Translations under genes and position numbers: made by a program
The notes under the pieces: model-generated
What the model saw: the letters and a program-made list of their open reading frames with translations, nothing else
The model's database searches: none
What the model was told of the DNA's origin: nothing
Shown here: positions 33,956-43,171 of the stretch, one piece after another
Layout: every line of letters begins with the position of its first letter
How positions within the stretch are numbered: the first letter of the stretch is position 1
DNA from: Flavobacteriales bacterium
GTDB taxonomy: Bacteria; Bacteroidota; Bacteroidia; NS11-12g; UBA9320
DNA: 64,000 bases
NCBI GenBank assembly: GCA_020635455.1
Contig: JACJZT010000009.1
Coordinates: 1-64,000 of the forward strand
Reading direction: 5' to 3'

Positions 33956-35158
33956 TTAAAGTTCATGACCCATTTTATCCCTTTTGGTTTCCAGATAACG
34001 CTGATTGTGTTTGTTTGCACTTATTTTGATAGGAACATTGTCAACGATCTCGAGACCATAAGCAACCAAACCCGTTCTTTTTTGCGGATTGTTGCTCATT
34101 AATTTCATTTTATGAACTCCAAGGTCTCTAAGGATCTGAGCTCCGATACCATAATCGCGCTGGTCCATCTGAAAACCTAATTGTAAGTTTGCTTCTACGG
34201 TATCAAGACCTTGCTCCTGAAGCTTATAAGCCTTCAGTTTGTTTATCAATCCAATACCCCTTCCTTCCTGATTCATATATACAATTACGCCTTTTCCTTC
34301 TTTTTCGATCATCTGCATGGCTGCATGAAGTTGTGGTCCGCAATCACAGCGGCAACTTCCAAAAATGTCGCCGGTTATACAGGATGAGTGCACCCTTGTA
34401 AGTACCGGTTCGTCCGGTTTCCAGGATCCTTTGATTAAAGCAATATGTTCCTGGTCGGTATTGATCTGCTTATAAGCAATCAGGTCAAAATCACCATAAT
34501 TGGTGGGAAGGTCAACGCTAATCAATCGTTTAATGAGGCTTTCTTTTTCGATGCGGTATTTTATCAAATCTTCAATGGAAATGATCTTAAGGTCGAATTT
34601 CTTGGCAACCAGAAGCAGATCCGGCAAACGGGCCATAGTTCCATCTTCATTTAATATTTCAACGATGCATCCTATCGGTGCCAAACCGGCAAGCCTTGCC
34701 AAATCAATGGCAGCTTCGGTATGACCGGCTCTGCGAAGCACTCCTTCACTTTTAGCCATCAGCGGAAAGATATGACCCGGTCTGCCCAGATCATCCGGTT
34801 GGGTGGCTTTACCTGCAAGTGCCTGAACAGTTTTAGCTCTGTCGTGTGCAGAGATCCCGGTTGTGCATCCATGACCAAGTAGATCTACGGATACGGTAAA
34901 GGCGGTATGATGATGGTCGGTATTTTTGGTAACCATCAATTCAAGGCCTAGTTCTTTACACCTTTCTTCCGGCAAAGGAACACAGATCAACCCTCTGCCT
35001 TCCTTAGCCATAAAATTGATCATTTCCGGGGTGACATTGGTTGCAGCCGTTACAAAATCACCTTCATTTTCACGGGCTTCATCGTCAACAACGATGACCA
35101 TTTTGCCGTTCTTTATATCCTCAATGGCAGATTCTATTGTATTTAACTGGCTTTTCAT
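33956..35158 (-). CDS. ribBA: Bifunctional riboflavin biosynthesis protein RibBA
   Basis: A fusion of two riboflavin enzymes, 400 residues. The N-terminal half (about 1-205) is 3,4-dihydroxy-2-butanone 4-phosphate synthase, with DDEARENEGDFV and RAGHTEAAIDLA. The C-terminal half (about 210-400) is GTP cyclohydrolase II, with VHSSCITGDIFGSCRCDCG (zinc cysteines) and MNQEGRGIGL. It makes the two precursors of lumazine from ribulose 5-phosphate and GTP. The gene has a TATTTTTG promoter box 35 nt upstream. No FMN riboswitch is visible in the roughly 150-bp gap before the divergent glycosyltransferase gene. Confidence 0.96.
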   Translation of the reverse strand: MKSQLNTIESAIEDIKNGKMVIVVDDEARENEGDFVTAATNVTPEMINFMAKEGRGLICVPLPEERCKELGLELMVTKNTDHHHTAFTVSVDLLGHGCTTGISAHDRAKTVQALAGKATQPDDLGRPGHIFPLMAKSEGVLRRAGHTEAAIDLARLAGLAPIGCIVEILNEDGTMARLPDLLLVAKKFDLKIISIEDLIKYRIEKESLIKRLISVDLPTNYGDFDLIAYKQINTDQEHIALIKGSWKPDEPVLTRVHSSCITGDIFGSCRCDCGPQLHAAMQMIEKEGKGVIVYMNQEGRGIGLINKLKAYKLQEQGLDTVEANLQLGFQMDQRDYGIGAQILRDLGVHKMKLMSNNPQKRTGLVAYGLEIVDNVPIKISANKHNQRYLETKRDKMGHEL

Positions 35159-35193
35159 TTTTTACCGTCTGAAACGATTTAACAAAAGAGCCG

Positions 35194-35201
35194 CAAAAAT
35201 A
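35194..35201 (-). promoter_or_regulatory. TAnnTTTG box of ribBA
   Basis: TATTTTTG on the minus strand, 35 nt upstream of the ribBA ATG at 35158. Confidence 0.5.
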
Positions 35202-35287
35202 ACATTAATCTGTTGTTTTAGGTTGCGTTTTACATTAGCTGAAGGTAAAAAAAATAACTCGCAATTACAGTCTTCCGGGGTTTTGTA

Positions 35288-35295
35288 TAAATTTG
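35288..35295 (+). promoter_or_regulatory. TAnnTTTG box of the glycosyltransferase gene
   Basis: TAAATTTG, ending 13 nt before the ATG at 35309. Confidence 0.55.
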
Positions 35296-35308
35296 CCCTT
35301 CCCAAACG

Positions 35309-36490
35309 ATGAAAATCCTATTTGTAGCCAACCGGGTTCCATATCCACCATTCAGAGGCGACAAATTGAAAATTTACAATCTCGCAAGACGCTTGTCGGC
35401 AAATAATGACTTGTATTTGATCACTTTTGCCGAAACGAAGGAAGACCTGAAACACCTACCCAGGATCAGGGAAATTTTTAAAGAGGTGCACATTGTTTAC
35501 CTGCCTAAATGGAAGTCGTATCTGAATGTACTTCTTGCGGTATTTTCTGCCATGCCTTTGCAGGTTGCGTATTTCAGGAGCCGTAAAATGAAAAAACGTA
35601 TTCGCAATTTTCTGAAAGCCCACCCTGTTGATGTTGTACATACTCAACATCTGAGAATGGCACCTTTCACCAGAGAATTGAACTATCCAAAAATACTGGA
35701 CCTTCCGGACGCCTTTTCCTTGTATTGGAAGAGAAGGTTAGCGAACCGGAAAAATCCTTTTGTTAAAATGTTTGAACAACTTGAATTCAGGAGACTATAC
35801 GAATTTGAAGGATTTGTAACTCATAAATTCAATAGCGTACTGGTTTGTTCGGCTGAAGATAAAGAATTTCTTGAAAAAGAACATAAATCCCCAAAGGTCA
35901 ACCTATTGAGAAATGGAGTGGATCTCGATACCTTCAAAACAGGAGGACACGATTATCGGCGCAGGGAAATGGTTTTGTTTACCGGCAATATGGACTATGC
36001 TCCCAATGTAGATGCCGTTCTGTATTTCTCAAAAGAGATCTGGCCTTTGATACGTTCAAAAATAAGCCATGTAAAATTTGTTATTGCCGGACAAAGGCCT
36101 GTAAATAAGGTTTTGCAACTGGCATGCGAAGACATTGAAGTAACGGGTTTTGTTCCCAACCTGAATGAAATGTATGAAAGTGCGTCAGTAGTTGTATCTC
36201 CTCTGCGATTTGGAGCAGGTACCCAGAACAAAGTTCTGGAAGCAATGGCCATGGGCGTTCCGGTGGTAAGCGGGCCGATTGGTTTTAAAGGTCTTGAAAT
36301 ACTTCAGGGAGAAGGCGTTTTCATGGAAATAGAAAAAGAGCTTTTTGCTCAAAAGGTGATCGAATTATTGGAAAGCGAGAAGTTGCGTAAAGAAACCGGT
36401 GAAAAAGGCCGAAAGATTGCCATCGAGAAGTTTAGCTGGGACAGAATTGCCAATACGCTCGAAGGTTATTTCAAAGAACAGGTAAATTGA
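35309..36490 (+). CDS. GT4-family glycosyltransferase, resembling the PEP-CTERM/EpsH-associated sugar transferase
   Basis: 393 residues with the two Rossmann domains of GT-B enzymes. The N-terminus ILFVANRVPYPPFRGDK and the sequence HPVDVVHTQHLRMAPF are typical of the TIGR03087-type group. The donor-site motif is in VVSPLRFGAGTQNKVLEAMA, with the E in KVLEAM as the family glutamate. The related TIGR03087 group is linked to exosortase systems, but no exosortase is seen here, so this may be a general exopolysaccharide or glycan enzyme. The gene lies just 78 bp upstream of the second Dma-like gene, each with its own promoter box. Confidence 0.85.
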   Translation: MKILFVANRVPYPPFRGDKLKIYNLARRLSANNDLYLITFAETKEDLKHLPRIREIFKEVHIVYLPKWKSYLNVLLAVFSAMPLQVAYFRSRKMKKRIRNFLKAHPVDVVHTQHLRMAPFTRELNYPKILDLPDAFSLYWKRRLANRKNPFVKMFEQLEFRRLYEFEGFVTHKFNSVLVCSAEDKEFLEKEHKSPKVNLLRNGVDLDTFKTGGHDYRRREMVLFTGNMDYAPNVDAVLYFSKEIWPLIRSKISHVKFVIAGQRPVNKVLQLACEDIEVTGFVPNLNEMYESASVVVSPLRFGAGTQNKVLEAMAMGVPVVSGPIGFKGLEILQGEGVFMEIEKELFAQKVIELLESEKLRKETGEKGRKIAIEKFSWDRIANTLEGYFKEQVN

Positions 36491-36546
36491 GTATCATTTT
36501 TAAGTAAATACCAAAACAAACAGATTGAAAATGATGCAAGAAGGGT

Positions 36547-36554
36547 TAAATTTG
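36547..36554 (+). promoter_or_regulatory. TAnnTTTG box of the second Dma-like gene
   Basis: TAAATTTG, ending 14 nt before the ATG at 36569. Confidence 0.55.
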
Positions 36555-36568
36555 CTTTGAAAACGTAA

Positions 36569-37816
36569 ATGAGTCGCTTCGAGCGCGAGAAGATATCGAA
36601 AAAAGTAAACACCCTTTCGCAGGTTTTTGCAGGACTGGCGGGGGTAGGTATTGTTGTAATTGCACTGCAATTGTTCTCGGGTTCTACCGGTATCGATCTT
36701 TTTAACATAAAATATTCATTGTCTAATTTGTTCTCTTCCGAAAAGGAAAAGACGGTAAGTGCACCCCCGAATCATGACCTTCGCCCAAACAATCATCACA
36801 TTTTTGAAGACAACAGTGCTAAAGAACTTCTTGAGGCTAAACTAAAGGCGGCTTCCTTTTTGAAGAACCACCTGCAGGTTAAGTCTATCACCCCGGAGAA
36901 GGATCTGTTGCCGGCGGGAAAGAACGACAAAAGATCCAGCAAATACAGCATCATTAATATTCCTTCTCTGAAATCCAAAGAGGACCTTTACAACCTTGAA
37001 CTTCAGTTTGTGAAGACGGGTAATTTTAATATGGGAATACTGCCAATTGTAAAAGAGGCCCGCTACAGTCGATGGACCGTGGGAATACATCTTATTCCCG
37101 GAGTTTCAATGACCAGAGTGAAATACACCCGTTTCGACGAAATATCTACCAGAACGGTCGGCAACACGCAATATGGGTTTTATCAAACTCAAAAAGAGCG
37201 AAATACAATGAACCGGTCTTTGATGAAATATTCTATCGGAGTTGACCTGATCTACCGTTTTAATAAGAAATTTAGCATCAGTACAGGTTTGATATACTGT
37301 AACTCGGGTGAATCGGTACTAGTTAAGGAAATTCAGGATGAGAACATTAACAGGATCGCTCCGGATCAATCGGAGAGTTTCTTTGAAGGGATGCCGGATT
37401 TTGAGTCACCTCGTGAAGAAAATGCAGAAAGTAATCTGAGATTTGCGAATAACATCGCCTATTTTGAAATACCGTTGGTAGCAAATTATAAACTCTTCAC
37501 CTTTAACAAGCTCACAGACATCGAATTGCAGGCCGGAGCCTCCGTAACCCGCCTCGATTATGTCAATGCAATGGTCTATAACTTTGAAAATGACGGATAT
37601 TATCTCGTAACGGGTTCTAACCCGGAACTCTATCAAAAATACGGAAGCAATGCCATCGTTGGTATTTCTGCTTCCAAATACATAACCAATAACGTTCAGG
37701 TATTTGCCAACCCGCAGATCAAATATGGATTGACCAATATTTTCAACCCTGACTACAACATTAAACAGCATTATTTCAATGCAGGAATTCGATTAGGGAT
37801 GAAAATAAATCTTTAA
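36569..37816 (+). CDS. Protein with inner-membrane helix, linker and beta-barrel-like C-terminus (Dma-like architecture, no adjacent sigma factor)
   Basis: 415 residues. A basic cytoplasmic N-terminus (MSRFEREKISKKVNTLS) is followed by one membrane helix (about 22-38), a linker of about 130 residues rich in serine, asparagine and lysine, and a C-terminal beta-rich region ending QHYFNAGIRLGMKINL, like an outer-membrane barrel. The same order is seen in the protein at 23188-24570, but sequence identity is low by eye. No sigma factor or overlap partner is adjacent, so a link to anti-sigma function is not shown. It has its own TAAATTTG promoter box and is followed 63 bp later by the M16 peptidase gene. 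The function is unknown. Confidence 0.6.
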   Translation: MSRFEREKISKKVNTLSQVFAGLAGVGIVVIALQLFSGSTGIDLFNIKYSLSNLFSSEKEKTVSAPPNHDLRPNNHHIFEDNSAKELLEAKLKAASFLKNHLQVKSITPEKDLLPAGKNDKRSSKYSIINIPSLKSKEDLYNLELQFVKTGNFNMGILPIVKEARYSRWTVGIHLIPGVSMTRVKYTRFDEISTRTVGNTQYGFYQTQKERNTMNRSLMKYSIGVDLIYRFNKKFSISTGLIYCNSGESVLVKEIQDENINRIAPDQSESFFEGMPDFESPREENAESNLRFANNIAYFEIPLVANYKLFTFNKLTDIELQAGASVTRLDYVNAMVYNFENDGYYLVTGSNPELYQKYGSNAIVGISASKYITNNVQVFANPQIKYGLTNIFNPDYNIKQHYFNAGIRLGMKINL

Positions 37817-37879
37817 GTGATCATCGCATTTTTCATTTAATCTATATTTTCGCTTTTTTCTTTTAAAACCATATCAAGT

Positions 37880-40828
37880 ATGAAAAACTATTTACTATTA
37901 TTTTCAATTTTAATTTCGACTCAATTATTTGCCCAAAACAACGTCGTAAAGAATTACAATCTGGAGGAAACACAGAGTTCCGGTGACGGGAAATACACTT
38001 ATAAGGTATACAAGAACGATCCTCTGAAAAGCAGATGGTATACCCTGCAAAACGGACTTTCCGTTATCCTTTCTGTCAATACCTCAAAGCCGAGGATCCA
38101 AACCTATATTGCCACAAAGGCCGGAAGTAAAAACGACCCCAAAGAAAATACAGGTCTTGCTCATTATCTCGAACACATGTTGTTCAAAGGCACCGATAAA
38201 TACGGGACACTCGATTTTGCACAGGAACACATTTATCTTACCCAGATCGACCAGCTTTATGAAGACTATAATCAGGAAAAAGATGAAGCTAAAAGGAAAA
38301 AGATCTATCATTCAATAGATTCGGTTTCAGGCATTGCTGCAAAATATGCCATTGCAAACGAATACGATAAAATGTTGCAAAGCATTGGTGCTTCCGGTAC
38401 AAACGCGTTCACAAGCTTTGAACAAACTGTTTATGTAAATGACATCCCAAGTAATGAAATAAATAAATGGCTGGATATAGAGGCTGAAAGATTTCGTTTT
38501 CCGATCTTGAGATTGTTTCATACAGAGCTGGAGGCGGTGTATGAAGAGAAAAACCGTACTCTGGATAACGATGGAAGAAAAATGCTCACCGCACTTTTCG
38601 AAAATCTTTACCGCAATCATAATTATGGACAGCAAACTACCATCGGAACGGTCGAACATTTGAAAAACCCTTCTCTTACCAAGATCAGGGAATATTATGA
38701 AAGCAATTATGTACCGAACAACATGGCAATAATCCTTTCGGGTGATTTCAATCCGGATGAAGTTATTAAGGCGATTGATGAAAAGTTCAGCTACATGACC
38801 CCAAGACCGGTAGAAAAATACGAGTTTATTCCGGAAGTTCCCCGTGACAAGCCCGTGCATGTTGATGTATATGGCCCTGATGCTGAATTTGTATATATAG
38901 GATACCGATTGCCCGGAGCCGGAACCAGAGAAGCAAGTCTTCTTCGGGTATGCGATCTGTTACTTAGCAACAGCAATGCCGGTTTGATCGATCTGGATCT
39001 TGTTAAATCCCAAAAAGTACTTTCAGCTTATGCAAATCCTTATATACTTAAAGACTACAGCACGCATTTTTTATACGGGAAAGCGAAGGAAGGTCAATCA
39101 CTGGATGAAGTTAGGGATCTGTTGCTCAATGAACTCGATAAGTTGAAGAAAGGAGACTTTGACTATGAAATGGTTAAAAGTATCGTACAGAATAACAAGG
39201 TAGAAAGTATGCGTCAGTTTGAGGAAAACAGAGGCAGGGCTTCGGAACTCCTTGAATATTTTGTATTGGGTGTAAATTACCAGTATGCTTTAAAGCTGGA
39301 TGAGGAAATGTTGAGTTTTAGCAAAGACGATCTGATGAACTTTGCCAAAAAGTATTATTCAAACGATTATGTGGTTTGTTACAAGCATAAAGGAAAGGAT
39401 ACCACCATTCAGAAAATTGACAAACCATTGATCTCCAAGGTTGAGGTAAACAGAGACGCGGTTTCTCCATTTGTAGATAATATATTAAAAGCAGAGTCGA
39501 AAAAACTACAACCGCGGTACCTTGATTTTAATAAAGATCTGACCAAATTAAAACTTAAAAATGGGGTTGAGGCATTTTACGTTAAGAACGAGATCAATGG
39601 ACTTTTTACACTTTACTATGTTTTGGAAGCCGGTAAATACAACGATTTGAAACTTGCCTTCGCAGTAAATTATCTTCCTTATCTGGGCACAAGTAAATAT
39701 TCTGCAGATCAGATCGCAACTGAGTTTTATAAATTAGCATGTGACTACGGAGTTTCTGTTGGAGATAAACAGTCGTATGTTTATTTAAGTGGTTTAAATG
39801 AAAACTTTGAAAAATCATTGCTGCTTTTTGAAGAATTGCTTGCCGATGCACAACCGAATGAGGAAGCTCTGAAAAATTTGGTTGCGAGAACCTTAAAAAG
39901 CAGACAAGATGCAAAACTGAACAAAAACACCATATTGTTTTCTGCTCTGAGGAATTATGTAGTTTATGGACCTGATAATCCATTCAGATACAATCTCGAT
40001 GAAACCGCACTCAATGCTCTTACAGGTAAGGAATTGTGCAATTACATTCACAATCTTGTAAAATATCAGCACAGAGTATATTACTATGGTCCGGATGAAA
40101 GTAAAAAAGTGGTAACCATTCTGAATTCTCGCCATAACAGCATTTCAAAAAAACTTGAATTACCTCCTTTCAAGGAGTTTAAGAAAAGGGATATAACTGC
40201 CAACGAGGTATATTTTACCAATTACGATATGGTTCAGGCCGAAATTGCATGGTACAGGAAACTGGATCAGGTTGACCGAAGCAAGGATCCGGTGGTTACA
40301 CTTTTTAATGAGTATTTTGGAGGAGGTATGAGTAGCTTGGTGTTTCAAACCATTCGTGAATCAAAAGCACTGGCATACAGCACATTCTCTTCTTATATCA
40401 AAGGTTCGGAACCGGGTGAATATGATGCGCTACTTGCTTACGTCGGTGCACAGGCAGATAAATTGAACGATGCAATACCGGCGATGAATGAATTGCTTAA
40501 CGACCTGCCTCAGTCCGACAAGTTGATCGAAAATTGCAAAACAGGAATAAAAAGCCAGTTGGAAAGCAAAAGAGTGGTAGGCTCGTCAATTTTGTTTGCC
40601 TATGACAATGCTTTAAAATGGGGCTATAAGGAAGATCCGGATAAGGTGGTTTACGATAACATCGATAAGTTAACTTTTTCAGATCTCAAAAATTTTCATG
40701 CAAAATATTATAGTAATAAACCTTATAATTATTTCCTTATCGCGAATAAAGAGAAGATCAAACTGAGTGACCTTTCAAAATACGGTACATTAAAAGAACT
40801 CAGTCTTGAAGAGATCTTTGGATATTGA
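37880..40828 (+). CDS. M16 family metallopeptidase (pitrilysin-like)
   Basis: 982 residues with a signal peptide (about 1-18, ending LFAQ). The N-terminal half has the inverted zinc motif HxxEH in HYLEHMLFKGT and the downstream glutamate in ELEAVYEEKN, so it is the catalytic half. The C-terminal half repeats the fold (NGVEAFYVKNEINGLF onward) without an HxxEH and should be the structural half. M16 peptidases degrade short peptides inside a closing chamber. Export to the periplasm or surface is predicted. The gene is followed 100 bp later by a MauG-like gene. Confidence 0.92.
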   Translation: MKNYLLLFSILISTQLFAQNNVVKNYNLEETQSSGDGKYTYKVYKNDPLKSRWYTLQNGLSVILSVNTSKPRIQTYIATKAGSKNDPKENTGLAHYLEHMLFKGTDKYGTLDFAQEHIYLTQIDQLYEDYNQEKDEAKRKKIYHSIDSVSGIAAKYAIANEYDKMLQSIGASGTNAFTSFEQTVYVNDIPSNEINKWLDIEAERFRFPILRLFHTELEAVYEEKNRTLDNDGRKMLTALFENLYRNHNYGQQTTIGTVEHLKNPSLTKIREYYESNYVPNNMAIILSGDFNPDEVIKAIDEKFSYMTPRPVEKYEFIPEVPRDKPVHVDVYGPDAEFVYIGYRLPGAGTREASLLRVCDLLLSNSNAGLIDLDLVKSQKVLSAYANPYILKDYSTHFLYGKAKEGQSLDEVRDLLLNELDKLKKGDFDYEMVKSIVQNNKVESMRQFEENRGRASELLEYFVLGVNYQYALKLDEEMLSFSKDDLMNFAKKYYSNDYVVCYKHKGKDTTIQKIDKPLISKVEVNRDAVSPFVDNILKAESKKLQPRYLDFNKDLTKLKLKNGVEAFYVKNEINGLFTLYYVLEAGKYNDLKLAFAVNYLPYLGTSKYSADQIATEFYKLACDYGVSVGDKQSYVYLSGLNENFEKSLLLFEELLADAQPNEEALKNLVARTLKSRQDAKLNKNTILFSALRNYVVYGPDNPFRYNLDETALNALTGKELCNYIHNLVKYQHRVYYYGPDESKKVVTILNSRHNSISKKLELPPFKEFKKRDITANEVYFTNYDMVQAEIAWYRKLDQVDRSKDPVVTLFNEYFGGGMSSLVFQTIRESKALAYSTFSSYIKGSEPGEYDALLAYVGAQADKLNDAIPAMNELLNDLPQSDKLIENCKTGIKSQLESKRVVGSSILFAYDNALKWGYKEDPDKVVYDNIDKLTFSDLKNFHAKYYSNKPYNYFLIANKEKIKLSDLSKYGTLKELSLEEIFGY

Positions 40829-40928
40829 TCTTTTTTTGACCATCCGGGTGTACTATTTTGTTGGTTTCAGAATAATAGGCAATAATTGGCCCTTCAACCG
40901 GTTCTTACTTAAAGCAAAAGTGTAAATT

Positions 40929-42104
40929 ATGATAAAGGGAAAGCAATTATTTTTTCTGCTGTGTGCATTGAGCCTTTTTGCTGCGTGCAAGAAAACAGAA
41001 AAGGTTTCAGTAGAAGAAGACAACATCTTAAACCTTCCTTCAACGCCCTATGACTATGAACAACTGACTTTGCCGGTTTATCTGACCACAAATTTTTTGT
41101 TAGGCCCCGGACAAAATGCTGCAGCGGATAACGACAATACACCCCCGGACAATATTGTTACCAATAACGGTGCAACGCTTGGCAGAGTTTTATTTTACGA
41201 TAAAAGTCTCAGCGTGAACGGTACAATATCCTGCGCTTCTTGTCATAAACAGGATTTCGGTTTTTCCGATGATCGGGTACTCAGTGCAGGATTTAACGGA
41301 GGAAACACCCGCAGACACTCGATGTCGTTGATAAATGCCCGTTGGTACGATCGGGGAAGGTTTTTCTGGGATGAACGCGCCGAATCACTTGAAGCTCAGG
41401 TATTAATGCCTTTTCAGGATCCTGTTGAAATGGGGATGACGCTCGATCAGGTGGTTTCGGTTGTCAGATCAAAAAGTTACTATCCGGGTTTGTTTGAAAA
41501 AGCTTTTGGTACGGATGAGGTCACTTCGGACCGTATTTCCAAAGCCCTCGCTCAATTTGTGCGCAGCATTGTAAGTGTGAACAGCAAATACGATGAAGGC
41601 CGGAAACAGGTCAATGTTCCAATCAATAATTTTCCCAATTTTACTGTAAGTGAAAACAATGGGAAGGATATTTTTTTCAAACCTATCCCCGCTGGAGGAG
41701 GCGGCTGCATTGGGTGTCATTCTACGGAGGCATTCATTAATCCGGATAACGGAACGACCAATAATGGTCTCGATTCCATTTCTACCACAGATCTTGGAGT
41801 GTTTGAATCCATAAAGAACCCTGCATTTTTGGGAACATTCAAAGTCCATACCCTAAAAAGTATCGCGTTAACGGCTCCGTACATGCACGATGGAAGATTT
41901 GCAAGTCTGGAAGAAGTGGTTGAACATTATAACAGTGGTATAAAAAATCATCCTAATTTGGGACCCGCCTTGAAAGATCCACAAGGTCAGCCGGTGAGAT
42001 TAAATCTTACGGTTCAGCAAAAAACCGATCTGGTCAATTTCCTAAAGACTCTTACGGATGAATCCATTAAGAATGACGTTCGTTTTAGCGATCCCTTTAA
42101 ATGA
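40929..42104 (+). CDS. Dihaem cytochrome-c peroxidase/MauG family lipoprotein
   Basis: 391 residues. A lipoprotein signal peptide (lipobox LFAAC, then KKTEKV) precedes a two-haem cytochrome domain with CxxCH sites SCASCHKQDFGFSD and CIGCHSTEAF. The CCP/MauG family landmarks RGRFFWDERAESLEAQ and APYMHDGRFASLEEVVEHY are present. Such enzymes reduce hydrogen peroxide or oxidise proteins at the cell envelope. The substrate is not visible from sequence. It is monocistronic and convergent with the following gene, about 80 bp away. Confidence 0.92.
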   Translation: MIKGKQLFFLLCALSLFAACKKTEKVSVEEDNILNLPSTPYDYEQLTLPVYLTTNFLLGPGQNAAADNDNTPPDNIVTNNGATLGRVLFYDKSLSVNGTISCASCHKQDFGFSDDRVLSAGFNGGNTRRHSMSLINARWYDRGRFFWDERAESLEAQVLMPFQDPVEMGMTLDQVVSVVRSKSYYPGLFEKAFGTDEVTSDRISKALAQFVRSIVSVNSKYDEGRKQVNVPINNFPNFTVSENNGKDIFFKPIPAGGGGCIGCHSTEAFINPDNGTTNNGLDSISTTDLGVFESIKNPAFLGTFKVHTLKSIALTAPYMHDGRFASLEEVVEHYNSGIKNHPNLGPALKDPQGQPVRLNLTVQQKTDLVNFLKTLTDESIKNDVRFSDPFK

Positions 42105-42187
42105 CAGTTTAAAAAATTTTTATTGGAAGAGCAGAGAAGGTTTGCCAAGTTGAATTAGAAGGAACAAACAAGTTAATTCAGTTTCAA

Positions 42188-43171
42188 TTATTCTCCCCGG
42201 CCAATCATTTTTCCCACTTCTATGATCTTTTGTATTAAAATTTTATCATTTTCACGTTCATTTGAATCACGGTTGTCTTCAAGGTTACTCAGGTCGGGCT
42301 GGCCGGCGTCAACCCATGCGGTAAACCAAATAGATCCTGTAAATTCAATGGACGATCTGAATCTTCTCTCCACCATTCCGTTCAGAAGCATATGGTAATG
42401 TTTGCAAAAATTCTCAGAATATTTCTTATTTGGTCCATTTGATTCCTTAACAAAGGCATATTTATTCCTGAACTGAAGACTGGCTTGTTTTTCGAAATAA
42501 AGCACGCTGTCTAAAGCAGCAAAACTTTGTCCAAACCTCATCCAAATGGCTGTCTGTAAATTTTTGATATACGATGCCTTGCCCACAAATTTGTCGTAAT
42601 CATCCTTAAAAAGTTCAAACAACCTCGATTCCCACAAACCGTGTATTCCTTCTTGCCCTGTTAATTGCCCGTTATAGTTTTTAGTGCTATGCAAAGGCAC
42701 ATGCAGATCCCCTGCGTAATGCCCGATATCGGCACTTAATCTTAGTATTGATCTAAGATCCTTGTTTTCAAAGGCTTGCGTCAGGAGCCCTTTCATTCTG
42801 TATAAGTTCCAGGGTACTATTCCGTATTTGTTTAGGGTATCTTCCGAAAACTTAAGAACAGCATCCTTCCAGTAAACAGGTATGCTGTCAATAGGATGGC
42901 TTAATTCATAGTGATCCGTATCCAGATAATGTCTGCAGGCTTCTTTTTCATTGACGTATCGCCTCATGTCTGCATTAACGGCTCGATCCGTTATTTCATC
43001 AATGTATTTCTTATAAAACCCGAAAAGATCGGGATGCAAAGTAAATACAGCGCAGTAATTGATCTGTTTATGCGCCTGAAAGCCCCATGGGAATGCCTTC
43101 ACCTTGATCAACAGTAAGGTTACCAGAAGAAGTATTCTAATATGGGTCGTCTTTTTCCCAGGGATTGCCAT
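42188..43171 (-). CDS. Zinc-dependent phospholipase C / S1-P1 nuclease-like protein
   Basis: 327 residues with a signal peptide (MAIPGKKTTHIRI and a hydrophobic run to about residue 26). The mature N-terminus FPWGFQAHKQINY begins with the tryptophan that supplies a zinc ligand in S1/P1 and PLC enzymes after signal cleavage. Further histidine and aspartate ligands are in YLDTDHYE and SADIGHYAGDLHVPLHST. The fold acts on phospholipids or single-stranded nucleic acids. Which one applies here is undetermined. Its start lies inside the last 35 bp of the rhomboid gene, so the two are coupled. Confidence 0.8.
   Translation of the reverse strand: MAIPGKKTTHIRILLLVTLLLIKVKAFPWGFQAHKQINYCAVFTLHPDLFGFYKKYIDEITDRAVNADMRRYVNEKEACRHYLDTDHYELSHPIDSIPVYWKDAVLKFSEDTLNKYGIVPWNLYRMKGLLTQAFENKDLRSILRLSADIGHYAGDLHVPLHSTKNYNGQLTGQEGIHGLWESRLFELFKDDYDKFVGKASYIKNLQTAIWMRFGQSFAALDSVLYFEKQASLQFRNKYAFVKESNGPNKKYSENFCKHYHMLLNGMVERRFRSSIEFTGSIWFTAWVDAGQPDLSNLEDNRDSNERENDKILIQKIIEVGKMIGRGE

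Noticed and set aside
35159..35308. FMN riboswitch upstream of ribBA
   Set aside because: The region is short, holds a normal promoter box, and has none of the conserved riboswitch helices that I could find.
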